64,000 nt of DNA from Aquamicrobium sp. (GTDB lineage: Bacteria; Pseudomonadota; Alphaproteobacteria; Rhizobiales; Rhizobiaceae): the NCBI GenBank assembly GCA_019739225.1, contig JAHHDT010000005.1, positions 868,001 to 932,000 on the forward strand, in the 5' to 3' direction. The position numbers and the translations under genes are program-made. The notes below the pieces were generated by a model, which was given only the letters and a program-made list of their open reading frames with translations, was not told the DNA's origin and ran no database searches. Below are positions 29,089 through 37,559 of the stretch, in pieces; positions within the stretch are counted from its first letter, which is position 1; the number at the start of each line of letters is the position of its first letter.

Positions 29089-30678
29089 ATGGCGCACGAC
29101 GCAGCAAGACCGCACTTCCGCGATCTGATCGACGAACACGCGCCGGTGCGGCAGATCGGGTCCGGCTTTATTTTCACCGAGGGGCCGATCTGGCATCCGC
29201 TCGAGCATCATCTGCTGTTCTCGGACATGCCCGGCGACGTGCGCCGGCGTTGGGACCGCGACGGCGTTCGCGAGGTGATGCGGCCGGCCAACAAGGGCAA
29301 CGGCATGACCTACGATGCCGATCTCAACCTGTTGGTTTGCGAGCACGCCACGTCGAGCGTAGCGCGGTTCGGGCCTGACGGCCGCCGCGATGTCGTTGCC
29401 AGCCATTTCGATGGCAAGGAGCTGAACAGTCCGAACGATCTGTGCGTACACTCCAGCGGCGCGATCTATTTCTCCGACCCGTGGTACGGCCGCATGGCGC
29501 ATTACGGCGTGGAGCGCCCGCGCCAGCTCGGATGGCAGGGCGTGTTCCGTATCCCGCCCGGGCAGGTTGGCGGCGAGCCGCAATTGCTGGTCGACCGCTA
29601 CCTCTTCAGCCAGCCCAATGGACTGTGTTTCTCGCCCGACGAGACGCTGCTCTATGTGAACGACACCGAGCAGTGCAACATCCGTGTCTTCGACGTGAAG
29701 CCGGACGGCACGCTGGGCGGCGGCCGCCTATTCGCCTCTGGCATCAAGGATACGCTGAAACCCGGCGTGCCCGACGGCATGAAGTGCGATGCGGATGGCA
29801 ACGTCTGGGTGACGGCGCCGGGCGGTGTGTGGGTCTACGATCCGGCAGGGCAGCTTCTCGGCAAGGTGTCCATTCCCGAACTGCCGGCCAACCTGCACTG
29901 GGGCGGGGAAGACTGGCGCACGCTGTTCGTCTGCGCGTCGACCTCGGTCTATGCCGTAGACGTCAAGATCGGCCCGCGTATCGAACCTTTCATGCGCCCG
30001 CGTGCTGCTGCGCGGTCGGCACCATCCGCCGCCAACCAGTCCGTCGCTGCGGCCGGCGACGGCAGCTTCAAGCTCGATACGTCGCGCTGCGCACTCATCA
30101 TACAGGACATGCAGAACGATGTGGTGATGGAGGGCGGAGCCTTCGCAGATTCCGGTTCGCCGCAGCACTGCCGCGAGCAGAACGCGATCGAGAATGCGCG
30201 CCGCCTCGCCGAGCATTGCCGCGCGATCGGCGTGCCGGTGATCCATGTCTGGTTCGAGGTCGACAACGCCGGCCGCGGCATGACGCTGAACGCGCCGCTG
30301 TTCGAAAACACGGTGCAGGCCAACGCGCTGGTGAAAGGCAGCTGGGGCGCCCAGCCCGTGCCGGGGCTGGAAGCACAGGCGGGCGACCATGTCGTCTCCA
30401 AGAACCGCATGAGCGCCTGGGAAGGCACCAGCCTGGAAACCGTGCTCAAGGCCGAAGGGCGGGACACGATCATCGAGACCGGCGCCTGGACCAACATGTC
30501 CATCGAGCACACGGCGCGGACCGGCGCCGACAAGGGCTACATCATGATCGTGCCGGAGGATGCCTGCTCGACCATGAACGCCGACTGGCACCGCGCCTCG
30601 ATTGACTACGCGTTGCAGAATGTCGCCGCCGTGACCACGACCGATGAGGTTCTGCGGGCGCTTGGAGCGGCCGGCTAG
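29089..30678 (+). CDS. SMP-30/gluconolactonase fused to isochorismatase-like (cysteine hydrolase) domain
   Basis: This is a 529-residue two-domain protein. Residues 15-305 are an SMP-30/LRE beta-propeller lactonase, with EGPIWHP (Glu31), LNSPNDLCV (Asn116), SQPNGLCFSPD (Asn177) and GVPDGMKCD (Asp229) as metal ligands. A polar linker covers about 305-330. Residues 331-529 form an isochorismatase/cysteine-hydrolase fold: LIIQDMQND (Asp340), VVSKNRMSAW (Lys438) and TGAWTNMSIEHTAR. In the last motif the catalytic Cys of the family (TNxCVExTAR) is replaced by Ser471. So the lactonase half looks active, while the amidase half has an altered nucleophile and may be inactive or changed in chemistry. 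This is the last gene of the 23-kb cluster. Confidence 0.87.
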   Translation: MAHDAARPHFRDLIDEHAPVRQIGSGFIFTEGPIWHPLEHHLLFSDMPGDVRRRWDRDGVREVMRPANKGNGMTYDADLNLLVCEHATSSVARFGPDGRRDVVASHFDGKELNSPNDLCVHSSGAIYFSDPWYGRMAHYGVERPRQLGWQGVFRIPPGQVGGEPQLLVDRYLFSQPNGLCFSPDETLLYVNDTEQCNIRVFDVKPDGTLGGGRLFASGIKDTLKPGVPDGMKCDADGNVWVTAPGGVWVYDPAGQLLGKVSIPELPANLHWGGEDWRTLFVCASTSVYAVDVKIGPRIEPFMRPRAAARSAPSAANQSVAAAGDGSFKLDTSRCALIIQDMQNDVVMEGGAFADSGSPQHCREQNAIENARRLAEHCRAIGVPVIHVWFEVDNAGRGMTLNAPLFENTVQANALVKGSWGAQPVPGLEAQAGDHVVSKNRMSAWEGTSLETVLKAEGRDTIIETGAWTNMSIEHTARTGADKGYIMIVPEDACSTMNADWHRASIDYALQNVAAVTTTDEVLRALGAAG

Positions 30679-30770
30679 CGCCCGCTCACCCGGCTGCGCA
30701 ACATTGCTCGCGGGAAATCTCACGCTACGCGTTGACACACTCCGCGTAGCAGATACTAGATGTAGTCGTC

Positions 30771-30952
30771 ATGGTTCTTGCGAGTCGGGTTTAGACTCAA
30801 GAGCTAAGAGGGAAGCCGGTGCGCATGTAGTGCAAGGCCGGCGCTGCCCCCGCAACTGTAAGCAGTGAGCTTGCGTCGAGTTACGCCACTGGTGCGAGAG
30901 CGCCGGGAAGGCCGACGAAAGCGGCGACCTGCGAGCCAGGAGACCTGCCGTG
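30771..30952 (+). promoter_or_regulatory. Cobalamin riboswitch
   Basis: Conserved parts of the cobalamin aptamer appear in order: GGGAAGCCGGTG (30830 region), GCTGCCCCCGCAACTGTAAGCAG, GCCACTGGTGCGAGAGCGCCGGGAAGGC, and the B12 box GAGCCAGGAGACCTGCC ending near 30949. It lies on the + strand 120 bases before nrdA. Binding of adenosylcobalamin to this class normally turns expression off. It therefore predicts that nrdAB is made when B12 is scarce, as reported for class I RNR genes in bacteria that also own the B12-dependent enzyme. Confidence 0.95.
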
Positions 30953-31044
30953 ACGAACACACACGAACCTCGGGCGGGGTGTCCCGATGGTGCGCGTTGC
31001 TGATGCGCGGTCCGCCGTGCGCCCCGGCATGCGTCCCGCGAAAT

Positions 31045-31066
31045 CCCCGTCCAAAACGCCACGGGG
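31045..31066 (+). promoter_or_regulatory. Possible ribosome-site sequestering hairpin of the riboswitch
   Basis: CCCCGT (31045-31050) pairs with ACGGGG (31061-31066), only 5 bases before the nrdA ATG at 31072. The GGGG is the only Shine-Dalgarno-like sequence there, so the stem would hide the ribosome site. This suggests a translational expression platform. The distance to the aptamer leaves room for an alternative fold, which I did not compute. Confidence 0.5.
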
Positions 31067-31071
31067 ACAAG

Positions 31072-33954
31072 ATGCCGGCAACCTCAATTCAGCACACCAA
31101 CGGAACCGCACCGGTTCCGATTTCCATCGAAACCGCCGACCGGCCAGCGGCCGAACCGGGCTACCGCGTCATTCGCCGCAACGGAGCTGTCACGCCCTTC
31201 GACCCGACCAAGATCACGGTAGCGCTGACCAAGGCGTTTCTGGCGGTTGAGGGCTCGACGGCGGCCGGCTCGCGGCGCGTCCACGACGTCGTTGAGGAAC
31301 TGACCGAGCAGGTTGTCTCCGCGCTCACCCGTCGCGTCGGCGAGGGGCGCACATTCCACATCGAGGACGTGCAGGACCAGGTGGAACTCGCGCTGATGCG
31401 TGGTGAAAACCACAAGGTCGCGCGCGCCTATGTGCTCTACCGCGAGGAGAGGGCACGAGAGCGTGCCGCCGGGAAGGCAACGTCGACCGAAAGCGCCGTG
31501 CCGTTCCTGCATGTGAAGGCGGAAGACGGATCGCTTCTCCCGCTCGACGAAGCGCGCCTTGCGCAGATCGTCGAAGAGGCCTGTGCCGACCTTGATGCGG
31601 TCTCGTCCACGCCAATCCTTACCGAAGCGCGGCGCAACCTCTATGACGGCATCACGCTCGACGAACTGTCTCTGGCACCGATTCTCGCCGCGCGCACGCT
31701 GGTCGAGCAGGAGCCGAATTACGCCTTCGTTTCCGCCCGCCTGCTGCTCGACAGGTTGCGGCGCGAGGCGCTGACCTTCGTTTCCGGCCGGGCCGAGCAG
31801 GCAACGCAGGCGGAGATGTCGACGCGCTATGCGAGCTATTTCCCGGATTTCGTCAAGACCGGCATCGAGGCCGAGCTGATCGACCCGGAGCTCGGCCGTT
31901 TCGACCTCGCGCGCCTCGGCGCCGCGCTGAAGCCGGAGCGGGACCTGAACTTCCAGTATCTCGGGCTCCAGACGCTCTACGACCGCTATTTCCTGCACAC
32001 GAAGGGCAAGCGTTTCGAGCTGCCGCAGGCCTTCTTCATGCGTGTCGCCATGGGGCTGGCGATCCGCGAGATCGATCGCGAAGGCAGGGCGATCGAGTTC
32101 TATGACCTGCTGTCGTCGTTCGATTTCATGGCCTCCACGCCGACGCTGTTCAATTCGGGGACGACGCGGCCGCAGCTTTCCTCCTGCTTTCTCACCACCA
32201 TCGGCGACGACCTCGACGCCATCTTCAAGGGCGTGAAGGACAATGCGCTGCTTGCCAAATATTCGGGCGGGCTTGGCAACGACTGGACGCCGGTGCGCGG
32301 CCTTGGCGCCCACATCAAGGGCACCAACGGCGAGAGCCAGGGCGTCGTGCCGTTCCTGAAGGTCGCCAACGACACCGCCATCGCCGTCAACCAGGGCGGC
32401 AAGCGCAAGGGCGCGGTCTGCGCCTATCTCGAGACCTGGCATGTCGACATCGAGGAATTCCTCGACCTCAGGAAAAACACCGGCGACGACCGCCGTCGCA
32501 CGCATGACATGAACACGGCCAACTGGGTGCCGGACCTGTTCATGGAGCGTGTGGAGGCGGATGGGGAGTGGATGCTGTTCTCGCCCGACGAGACGTCGGA
32601 CCTGCACGATCTCTACGGCCAGTCGTTCCGCAAGGCTTACGAGGCCTATGAGGCGAGGGCCGCGGCCGGCGGGCTGAAGGTGTTCCGCAAGGTCCGCGCG
32701 CTCGACCTGTGGCGCAAGATGCTGACCATGCTTTTCGAGACCGGGCACCCGTGGGTCACCTTCAAGGACCCGTGCAACATCCGCTCGCCGCAGGGCCACG
32801 TCGGCGTTGTGCATTCGTCCAACCTGTGCACGGAAATCACCCTGAATACCTCGAAGGACGAGGTTGCCGTGTGCAATCTCGGCTCGGTCAACCTGCTCAA
32901 CCATGTGACGGAAAACGGTCTGGACCTCGAGCGCCTCGCGAGAACGGTCGGCACCGCGATGCGCATGCTCGACAACGTCATAGACATCAATTTTTACACG
33001 ATCCCGGAGGCGCGCGCGTCCAACCTGCGACATCGTCCGGTAGGCCTCGGCCTGATGGGCTTTCAGGACGCGCTGCAGACGCTGCGCATCCCCTATGCTT
33101 CGGCCGCAGCGGTCGAGTTCGCCGATCGGTCGATGGAGGCAATCAGCTATCACGCAATCTCCGCGTCGGTCGATCTCGCTGCCGAACGCGGCCGCTATGC
33201 AAGCTTCGACGGCTCTCTGTGGTCGAAGGGCACCCTGCCGCTCGATTCGATCAGGCTTCTGGAAGACGCGAGACCGGGTGTCGAGATGGACAGCGGCTCG
33301 AAACTGGATTGGGAAGCATTGCGCAAGCGGGTCAGGAAGACCGGCATGCGCAACTCCAACACGATGGCGATCGCGCCTACGGCGACGATCTCCAACATCT
33401 GCGGCGTGTCGCAGTCGATCGAACCCGCCTACCAGAACCTGTTCGTGAAATCGAACATGTCGGGCGACTTCACAGTGGTCAACGCGCAACTCGTTCACGA
33501 CCTGAAGCAGCGCGGGCTGTGGGATGAGGTGATGGTGTCGGACCTCAAATATTTCGATGGCTCGCTCGGCCAGATCGACCGCATCCCCGACGATCTCAAG
33601 GCGATCTACGCGACCGCGTTCGAGATCGATTCCGCATGGCTGATCGAGGCCGCATCGCGTCGCCAGAAATGGATCGATCAGGCCCAATCGCTCAATCTCT
33701 ACATCGCCAATCCGAGCGGGCGGAAGCTCGACGAGCTCTATCGTTTCGCTTGGAAGAAGGGCCTCAAGACCACCTACTACCTGCGCTCGCGCTCGGCCAC
33801 CCATGTCGAGAAGTCGACGCTGAAAGGAACCGACGGCAAGCTAAACGCGGTTTCGGCCGGGACGGTGGCTGCAGCACCGATCGCCATCGGTCCGGACGCG
33901 GCATGGGGCAAGGCCTGCGCCATCGACGATCCCGACTGCGAGGCTTGCCAGTAG
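31072..33954 (+). CDS. nrdA: Ribonucleoside-diphosphate reductase, alpha subunit (class I)
   Basis: This 960-residue R1 subunit reduces ribonucleotides to deoxyribonucleotides. An ATP-cone starts at about residue 24 ([18 protein letters not shown]), and a second cone-like stretch appears near 140 ([20 protein letters not shown]). The catalytic core has [23 protein letters not shown] (thiyl-radical Cys and Glu), [15 protein letters not shown] and [28 protein letters not shown]. The C-terminal CEACQ supplies the thioredoxin-linked Cys pair. The ORF track starts at 30865 inside the riboswitch; the ATG at 31072 is right. Length and the double cone resemble the alpha subunits that pair with class Ic beta subunits. 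Confidence 0.93.
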   Translation: MPATSIQHTNGTAPVPISIETADRPAAEPGYRVIRRNGAVTPFDPTKITVALTKAFLAVEGSTAAGSRRVHDVVEELTEQVVSALTRRVGEGRTFHIEDVQDQVELALMRGENHKVARAYVLYREERARERAAGKATSTESAVPFLHVKAEDGSLLPLDEARLAQIVEEACADLDAVSSTPILTEARRNLYDGITLDELSLAPILAARTLVEQEPNYAFVSARLLLDRLRREALTFVSGRAEQATQAEMSTRYASYFPDFVKTGIEAELIDPELGRFDLARLGAALKPERDLNFQYLGLQTLYDRYFLHTKGKRFELPQAFFMRVAMGLAIREIDREGRAIEFYDLLSSFDFMASTPTLFNSGTTRPQLSSCFLTTIGDDLDAIFKGVKDNALLAKYSGGLGNDWTPVRGLGAHIKGTNGESQGVVPFLKVANDTAIAVNQGGKRKGAVCAYLETWHVDIEEFLDLRKNTGDDRRRTHDMNTANWVPDLFMERVEADGEWMLFSPDETSDLHDLYGQSFRKAYEAYEARAAAGGLKVFRKVRALDLWRKMLTMLFETGHPWVTFKDPCNIRSPQGHVGVVHSSNLCTEITLNTSKDEVAVCNLGSVNLLNHVTENGLDLERLARTVGTAMRMLDNVIDINFYTIPEARASNLRHRPVGLGLMGFQDALQTLRIPYASAAAVEFADRSMEAISYHAISASVDLAAERGRYASFDGSLWSKGTLPLDSIRLLEDARPGVEMDSGSKLDWEALRKRVRKTGMRNSNTMAIAPTATISNICGVSQSIEPAYQNLFVKSNMSGDFTVVNAQLVHDLKQRGLWDEVMVSDLKYFDGSLGQIDRIPDDLKAIYATAFEIDSAWLIEAASRRQKWIDQAQSLNLYIANPSGRKLDELYRFAWKKGLKTTYYLRSRSATHVEKSTLKGTDGKLNAVSAGTVAAAPIAIGPDAAWGKACAIDDPDCEACQ

Positions 33955-33984
33955 GCGGAAAGGCGATCGCGCAGCTTCGCGCCG

Positions 33985-34112
33985 CCACTCATCCCCCTGC
34001 CGGGACCTTCTCCCCGTAAACGGGGAGAAAGAGGTTGGCCGCAACGCTGAAACTGCTCTCCTCTCCCTGTTTACGGGGAGAGGATGCCGGCAGGCGGGTG
34101 AGGGGCAGCGCC
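33985..34112. repeat. Intergenic palindromic element between nrdA and nrdB
   Basis: The left arm CTCATCCCCCTGCCGGGACCTTCTCCCCGTAAAC and right arm GTTTACGGGGAGAGGATGCCGGCAGGCGGGTGAGGGG are imperfect inverted copies. The left arm runs into a perfect small stem, TTCTCCCCGTAAACGGGGAGAA. It is another family of rhizobial intergenic palindrome. Being in the nrdAB transcript, it may stabilise or separate the two messages. Confidence 0.8.
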
Positions 34113-34144
34113 GACCTCTCAAGAAATTCAAGGAGAACAAAAAA

Positions 34145-35260
34145 ATGCTCGACTGGTCAGAACCAAAAGCCATCCCCACAAGCGCAGGCATCGGCGCACC
34201 CGAAGCCGATGCCACCGGCCTTGGCGAGATCGAACGCGGGGCTGCGCGTGTCTCGGTAGACGACAAGCGCATGATCAATGCCCGCGCCGACGTGAACCAG
34301 CTTCTGCCGCTCAAATATCGCTGGGCGTGGGAAAAGTATCTTTCCGGCTGCAACAACCACTGGATGCCGACTGAGGTTTCCATGCAGGCCGACATTGCGC
34401 TGTGGAAGTCGAAGGACGGCCTGACGGATGACGAGCGGCGGATGCTTAAGCGCAATCTCGGCTTCTTCGCCGCCTCCGAGTCGCTGGTGGCGAACAACAT
34501 CGTGCTCGCCATCTACCGCCACCTGACCAACCCGGAATGCCGGCAGTATCTTTTGCGGCAGGCCTTCGAGGAGGCGATCCACACGCACACCTTCCAGTAT
34601 ATCGTGGAAAGCCTCGCGCTGGACGAGGGCGAGCTGTTCAACATGTATCGCGAGGTGCCGTCGATCACCGACAAGGCTGCATGGGCGCTCAAGCACACGC
34701 AGAACCTCGACAATCCCGACTTCAAGACCGGAACGCCGGAGGCCGACCAGTCCTTCCTGCGCGACCTCGTCGCCTTCTATGTGATCTTCGAGGGCATGTG
34801 GTTCTACACCGGCTTCGCGCAGATCCTGTCGCTTGGCCGGCGCAACAAGATGGTAGGCATCGCCGAGCAGTACCAGTACATACTGCGCGACGAGTCGATA
34901 CACCTGAATTTCGGCATCGACGTAATCAACCAGATCAAGCTGGAGAACCCGCATCTGTGGTCGAAGGCGTTCCAGGACGAGGTGCGCGGCATGATAGCCG
35001 ATGCTGCCAGGCTGGAGGCCGCCTACGGCCGCGATACCATGCCGCGCGGCTTCCTCGGTCTGAATGCGGCGTTGTGCGAACAGTACATGCATTTTATCGC
35101 CAACCGGCGCTGCGCCCAGCTCGGTCTGCAATCGGTCTTCGCCGAGGCCGAGAACCCGTTCCCGTGGATGTCGGAGGCGATGGACCTGAAGAAGGAGAAG
35201 AACTTCTTCGAGACACGGGTGATCGAATACCAGAACGGCGGTGCGCTTTCCTGGGACTGA
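34145..35260 (+). CDS. nrdB: Ribonucleoside-diphosphate reductase beta subunit, class Ic (R2c) signature
   Basis: This 371-residue R2 subunit makes and stores the oxidant for NrdA. In ordinary class Ia R2, the helix reads E-x-x-H-x-x-x-Y with the radical Tyr. Here it is [13 protein letters not shown], so Glu143 and His146 are kept but the Tyr position is Phe150. The first metal ligand, usually Asp, is Glu112 in [14 protein letters not shown]. Both changes are those of the Chlamydia trachomatis Mn/Fe enzyme. The remaining ligands are present ([21 protein letters not shown]). The C-terminus ends [11 protein letters not shown], the R1-docking tail. The start is ATG with AAGGAGAAC upstream. Confidence 0.93.
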   Translation: MLDWSEPKAIPTSAGIGAPEADATGLGEIERGAARVSVDDKRMINARADVNQLLPLKYRWAWEKYLSGCNNHWMPTEVSMQADIALWKSKDGLTDDERRMLKRNLGFFAASESLVANNIVLAIYRHLTNPECRQYLLRQAFEEAIHTHTFQYIVESLALDEGELFNMYREVPSITDKAAWALKHTQNLDNPDFKTGTPEADQSFLRDLVAFYVIFEGMWFYTGFAQILSLGRRNKMVGIAEQYQYILRDESIHLNFGIDVINQIKLENPHLWSKAFQDEVRGMIADAARLEAAYGRDTMPRGFLGLNAALCEQYMHFIANRRCAQLGLQSVFAEAENPFPWMSEAMDLKKEKNFFETRVIEYQNGGALSWD

Positions 35261-35332
35261 TCTCACGCGAAGAATTCGACGGAAGCGCATCCCCGCGTCG
35301 GCTCAACCGTCATCGCGCCGCTGACGATCTTA

Positions 35333-35360
35333 AAGCCCGCTGAAGAGATCCAGCGGGCTT
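35333..35360 (+). terminator. Terminator of the nrdAB transcript
   Basis: A perfect 10-bp stem AAGCCCGCTG/CAGCGGGCTT with an 8-base loop lies 73 bases after the nrdB stop. The 3' side runs into GCTGATTTCT, a modest T-rich tail. Confidence 0.7.
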
Positions 35361-35488
35361 GCTGATTTCTGCCGAAGTTTCACGGTCAGGCAGGAATCCG
35401 GCTGGCCCATGCCAGCGCTCGACCGCCTGGGCAAGCCCGAAGCATCTAACAAGATCGGCGTTGCATTTCCGGAGCTGTTCGCTAATTT

Positions 35489-35504
35489 GCTATAACGTTA
35501 AAGC
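35489..35504. promoter_or_regulatory. LacI-type operator and extended -10 promoter, site A
   Basis: GCTATAACGTTAAAGC is a near-perfect 16-bp palindrome with central CG, the shape of LacI-family operators. It overlaps the sequence TTTGCTATAAC, which reads as an extended -10 (TGC-TATAAC). It lies 155 bases before the amidohydrolase ATG at 35659 and shares the core TAACGTTA with site B. Confidence 0.65.
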
Positions 35505-35658
35505 ATCGTGGAACTGAGCTTTGTTGCGAAGCGGTATCGTGCTGGATACGAGCAGGTCGAGATGAGCTTAGAAATTTCCGGATACCCTTGGCCCTCGGCA
35601 TCGAGTGGCCCCGGGCGGATTGCTTGAAATCGTCATATCAATCACCGAAGGACCAGGC

Positions 35659-36546
35659 ATGATCATCGATATCCATACCCATACACCGCAATACCGAGGC
35701 GAGGTTCCGGCCGACAAGCGAACGGTCAACAAGAGCTGGCGGCCGGATACTCATCGCAATTCCAACTTCTCGTGGGCCGAGTATCGCGAATCGCAATCGA
35801 CTGTGGACAAGTCGATCGTGTTCGGAATCGCCTGGGAGCCTGGCGAGAGGGTTGGAGGGAGCAACGGCCCGCGCGATCATGGGGATGTCGCCGACAAGGC
35901 GAACGACTTCACGGCCCGGTTCGTGCAGGCCTATCCTGATGAGCTCATTGGCTTCATGTGCGTGCATCCTTACGATGTGGAGGCCATGGACGAGATGGAG
36001 CGCAGCCGTGTGGATCTCGGCTTGCGTGGCGTCAAGCTCGGCGCCAACTATCAGGCCTACGATCCGCTCGACCGCCGCGCGCTCGCCGTCTACCAGTATG
36101 CCGAGCGCCATGGCTTGCCGATTCTGTTCCACACAGGCACCTCGGCGGTGAAATCCGCGCCGATCCCGGCAGCGCATCCCCTGACCATCGATGAGATCGC
36201 CAGCCGCTACCCGGAACTCAGGATCGTCATGGCGCATATGGGCCATCCGTGGACGGCCGATGCGACTGTCGTGGTCCGCAAGCACGCGCATGTCTACACG
36301 GATATTTCCGGCCTCTTCTATCGGCCGTTCACCCACTACGAAGCGCTTATTCGCGCGACCGAGTGGAACATTCTCGACAAGGTGCTCTTCGGCTCGGACT
36401 ACCCCGTGACCACGCCGGCGGAGACCATGGCCGGCCTTCGCGGCGTCAACGACATCGTGGAAGGAACGCGCATGCCGCGCGTGCCGCTCGACAAGATCGA
36501 GGAGATCATCCATCGTAACAGCCTCGCCCTTCTCGGTCTCGATTGA
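35659..36546 (+). CDS. Amidohydrolase-2 family (ACMSD-like) hydrolase, copy 1
   Basis: This is a 295-residue TIM-barrel metal hydrolase or decarboxylase. It has the N-terminal motif MIIDIHTHTPQ (His-x-His), LRGVKLGANYQAYDP, LFHTGTSA (His ligand), IVMAHMGHPWTADA (second His) and VLFGSDYPVTTPAE (last Asp). It is a clear paralogue of the gene at 42511, sharing the AHMGHPW block. ACMSD-like enzymes split or decarboxylate unsaturated acids or hydrolyse lactones, so the exact reaction is open. The ATG at 35659 has GAAGGACC upstream and is chosen over the track's 35605. Confidence 0.84.
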   Translation: MIIDIHTHTPQYRGEVPADKRTVNKSWRPDTHRNSNFSWAEYRESQSTVDKSIVFGIAWEPGERVGGSNGPRDHGDVADKANDFTARFVQAYPDELIGFMCVHPYDVEAMDEMERSRVDLGLRGVKLGANYQAYDPLDRRALAVYQYAERHGLPILFHTGTSAVKSAPIPAAHPLTIDEIASRYPELRIVMAHMGHPWTADATVVVRKHAHVYTDISGLFYRPFTHYEALIRATEWNILDKVLFGSDYPVTTPAETMAGLRGVNDIVEGTRMPRVPLDKIEEIIHRNSLALLGLD

Positions 36547-36570
36547 TCCGGCGAGGCGAGTGACAAAACG

Positions 36571-36603
36571 AAAAAGGGCCCGGTCTTTCCGGGCCCTTTT
36601 TCA
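36571..36603. terminator. Bidirectional terminator between convergent genes
   Basis: AAAAAGGGCCCGG-TCTTT-CCGGGCCCTTTTT is a strong GC stem with an A-run on one side and a T-run on the other, so it works in both directions. It separates the rightward amidohydrolase gene from the leftward FAH-family gene. Confidence 0.93.
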
Positions 36604-36621
36604 TTCTTGGGAGGTGCTGCC

Positions 36622-37467
36622 TCAGCCGTCCGCGCGGAATGTCTGCGTCTGGGTTCCGAGGCCCTCGATGCCGAGCTCGACGACGTCGCCGTCCCTGAGG
36701 TAGCGCTGCGGCTTCATCCCCATGCCGACGCCGGGCGGCGTGCCGGTCGAGATGATGTCGCCGGGCAGCAGCGACATGAACTGCGACAGATAGGAGACCA
36801 GATGCGCGACGCCGTAGACCATCGTCTTCGTCGAGCCGTCCTGCATCGTCTCGCCATTGACCTTCAGCCACATGCCGAGGTTCTGCGGATCGGCGACCTC
36901 GTCGCGCGTCACCAGCCACGGACCGATCGGACCGAACGTGTCGCAGCTCTTGCCCTTCGTCCACTGGCCCTGCCGTTCCTGCTGGAACGCACGCTCGGAA
37001 ACGTCGTGCGCCACGCAGTAGCCGGCCACATAGTCCATCGCATCGGCTTCCGAGACGTATTTCGCGGGCTTGCCGATCACCACGCCGAGCTCGACCTCCC
37101 AGTCGGTCTTTTCCGAACCGCGCGGGATCAGCACGTCATCGTCGGGACCCACGATCGCCGAGGTAGCCTTCATGAAGATCACCGGCTCCGGCGGCACCGT
37201 CATGCCGGATTCGGCGGCATGGTCGGCATAGTTGAGGCCGATGCAGATGAATTTGCCGACGCCTGCAACGCAGGGTCCGATGCGCGGGTTGCCGGCAACG
37301 AGCGGCAGGCTCTGCGGATCGATCTGCGAAAGCGTCGCCAGCGCGTCCGGATGCAGTTGTTCTCCCGCAACGTCGGCGATCACGCCGGAAAGATCGCGGA
37401 GCGCGCCGGAGGCGTCCAGAAGAGCGGGCCTTTCGGCGCCCGCTTCACCGTAGCGAAGCAGCTTCAT
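36622..37467 (-). CDS. Fumarylacetoacetate hydrolase family protein
   Basis: This is a 281-residue FAH-fold enzyme. The conserved core runs GKFICIGLNYADHAAESG, PVIFMKATSAIVGPDDDV, DWEVELGVVIGKPAKYV (the metal-binding Glu of the ExE pattern), AFQQERQGQWTKGKSCDTFGPIGPW and IISTGTPPGVGMGM. Family members cleave C-C bonds of acylpyruvates or hydrolyse 2,4-diketo acids. The 2,4-diketo-3-deoxy-L-fuconate hydrolase branch has this same length and wording. In this locus it would act late in a sugar-acid-like route, downstream of the dehydratase and dehydrogenase. That assignment is inference. It is probably the second gene of the leftward aminotransferase unit. Confidence 0.86.
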   Translation of the reverse strand: MKLLRYGEAGAERPALLDASGALRDLSGVIADVAGEQLHPDALATLSQIDPQSLPLVAGNPRIGPCVAGVGKFICIGLNYADHAAESGMTVPPEPVIFMKATSAIVGPDDDVLIPRGSEKTDWEVELGVVIGKPAKYVSEADAMDYVAGYCVAHDVSERAFQQERQGQWTKGKSCDTFGPIGPWLVTRDEVADPQNLGMWLKVNGETMQDGSTKTMVYGVAHLVSYLSQFMSLLPGDIISTGTPPGVGMGMKPQRYLRDGDVVELGIEGLGTQTQTFRADG

Positions 37468-37559
37468 GGGTTGTTCCTTGAATAGGGTGGCTGTCGGTCT
37501 TTGTCGCCAAGGCCCTCATGCCGCGCCAGCAGGACACGGCATGCAAAGGTGGACTGCGG

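Larger units (their letters stand above)
35261..35658. other. Gene-free stretch between nrdB and the amidohydrolase gene
   Basis: This is 398 bases with no convincing gene. It holds the nrdAB terminator (35333-35360), then about 130 bases in which I see nothing, and then an extended -10 promoter with an overlapping palindromic operator (35489-35504) serving the next gene. Confidence 0.7.

Noticed and set aside
30865-31071. N-terminal extension of NrdA given by the ORF track
   Set aside because: The bases encode a cobalamin riboswitch; the ATP-cone starts properly after the ATG at 31072.
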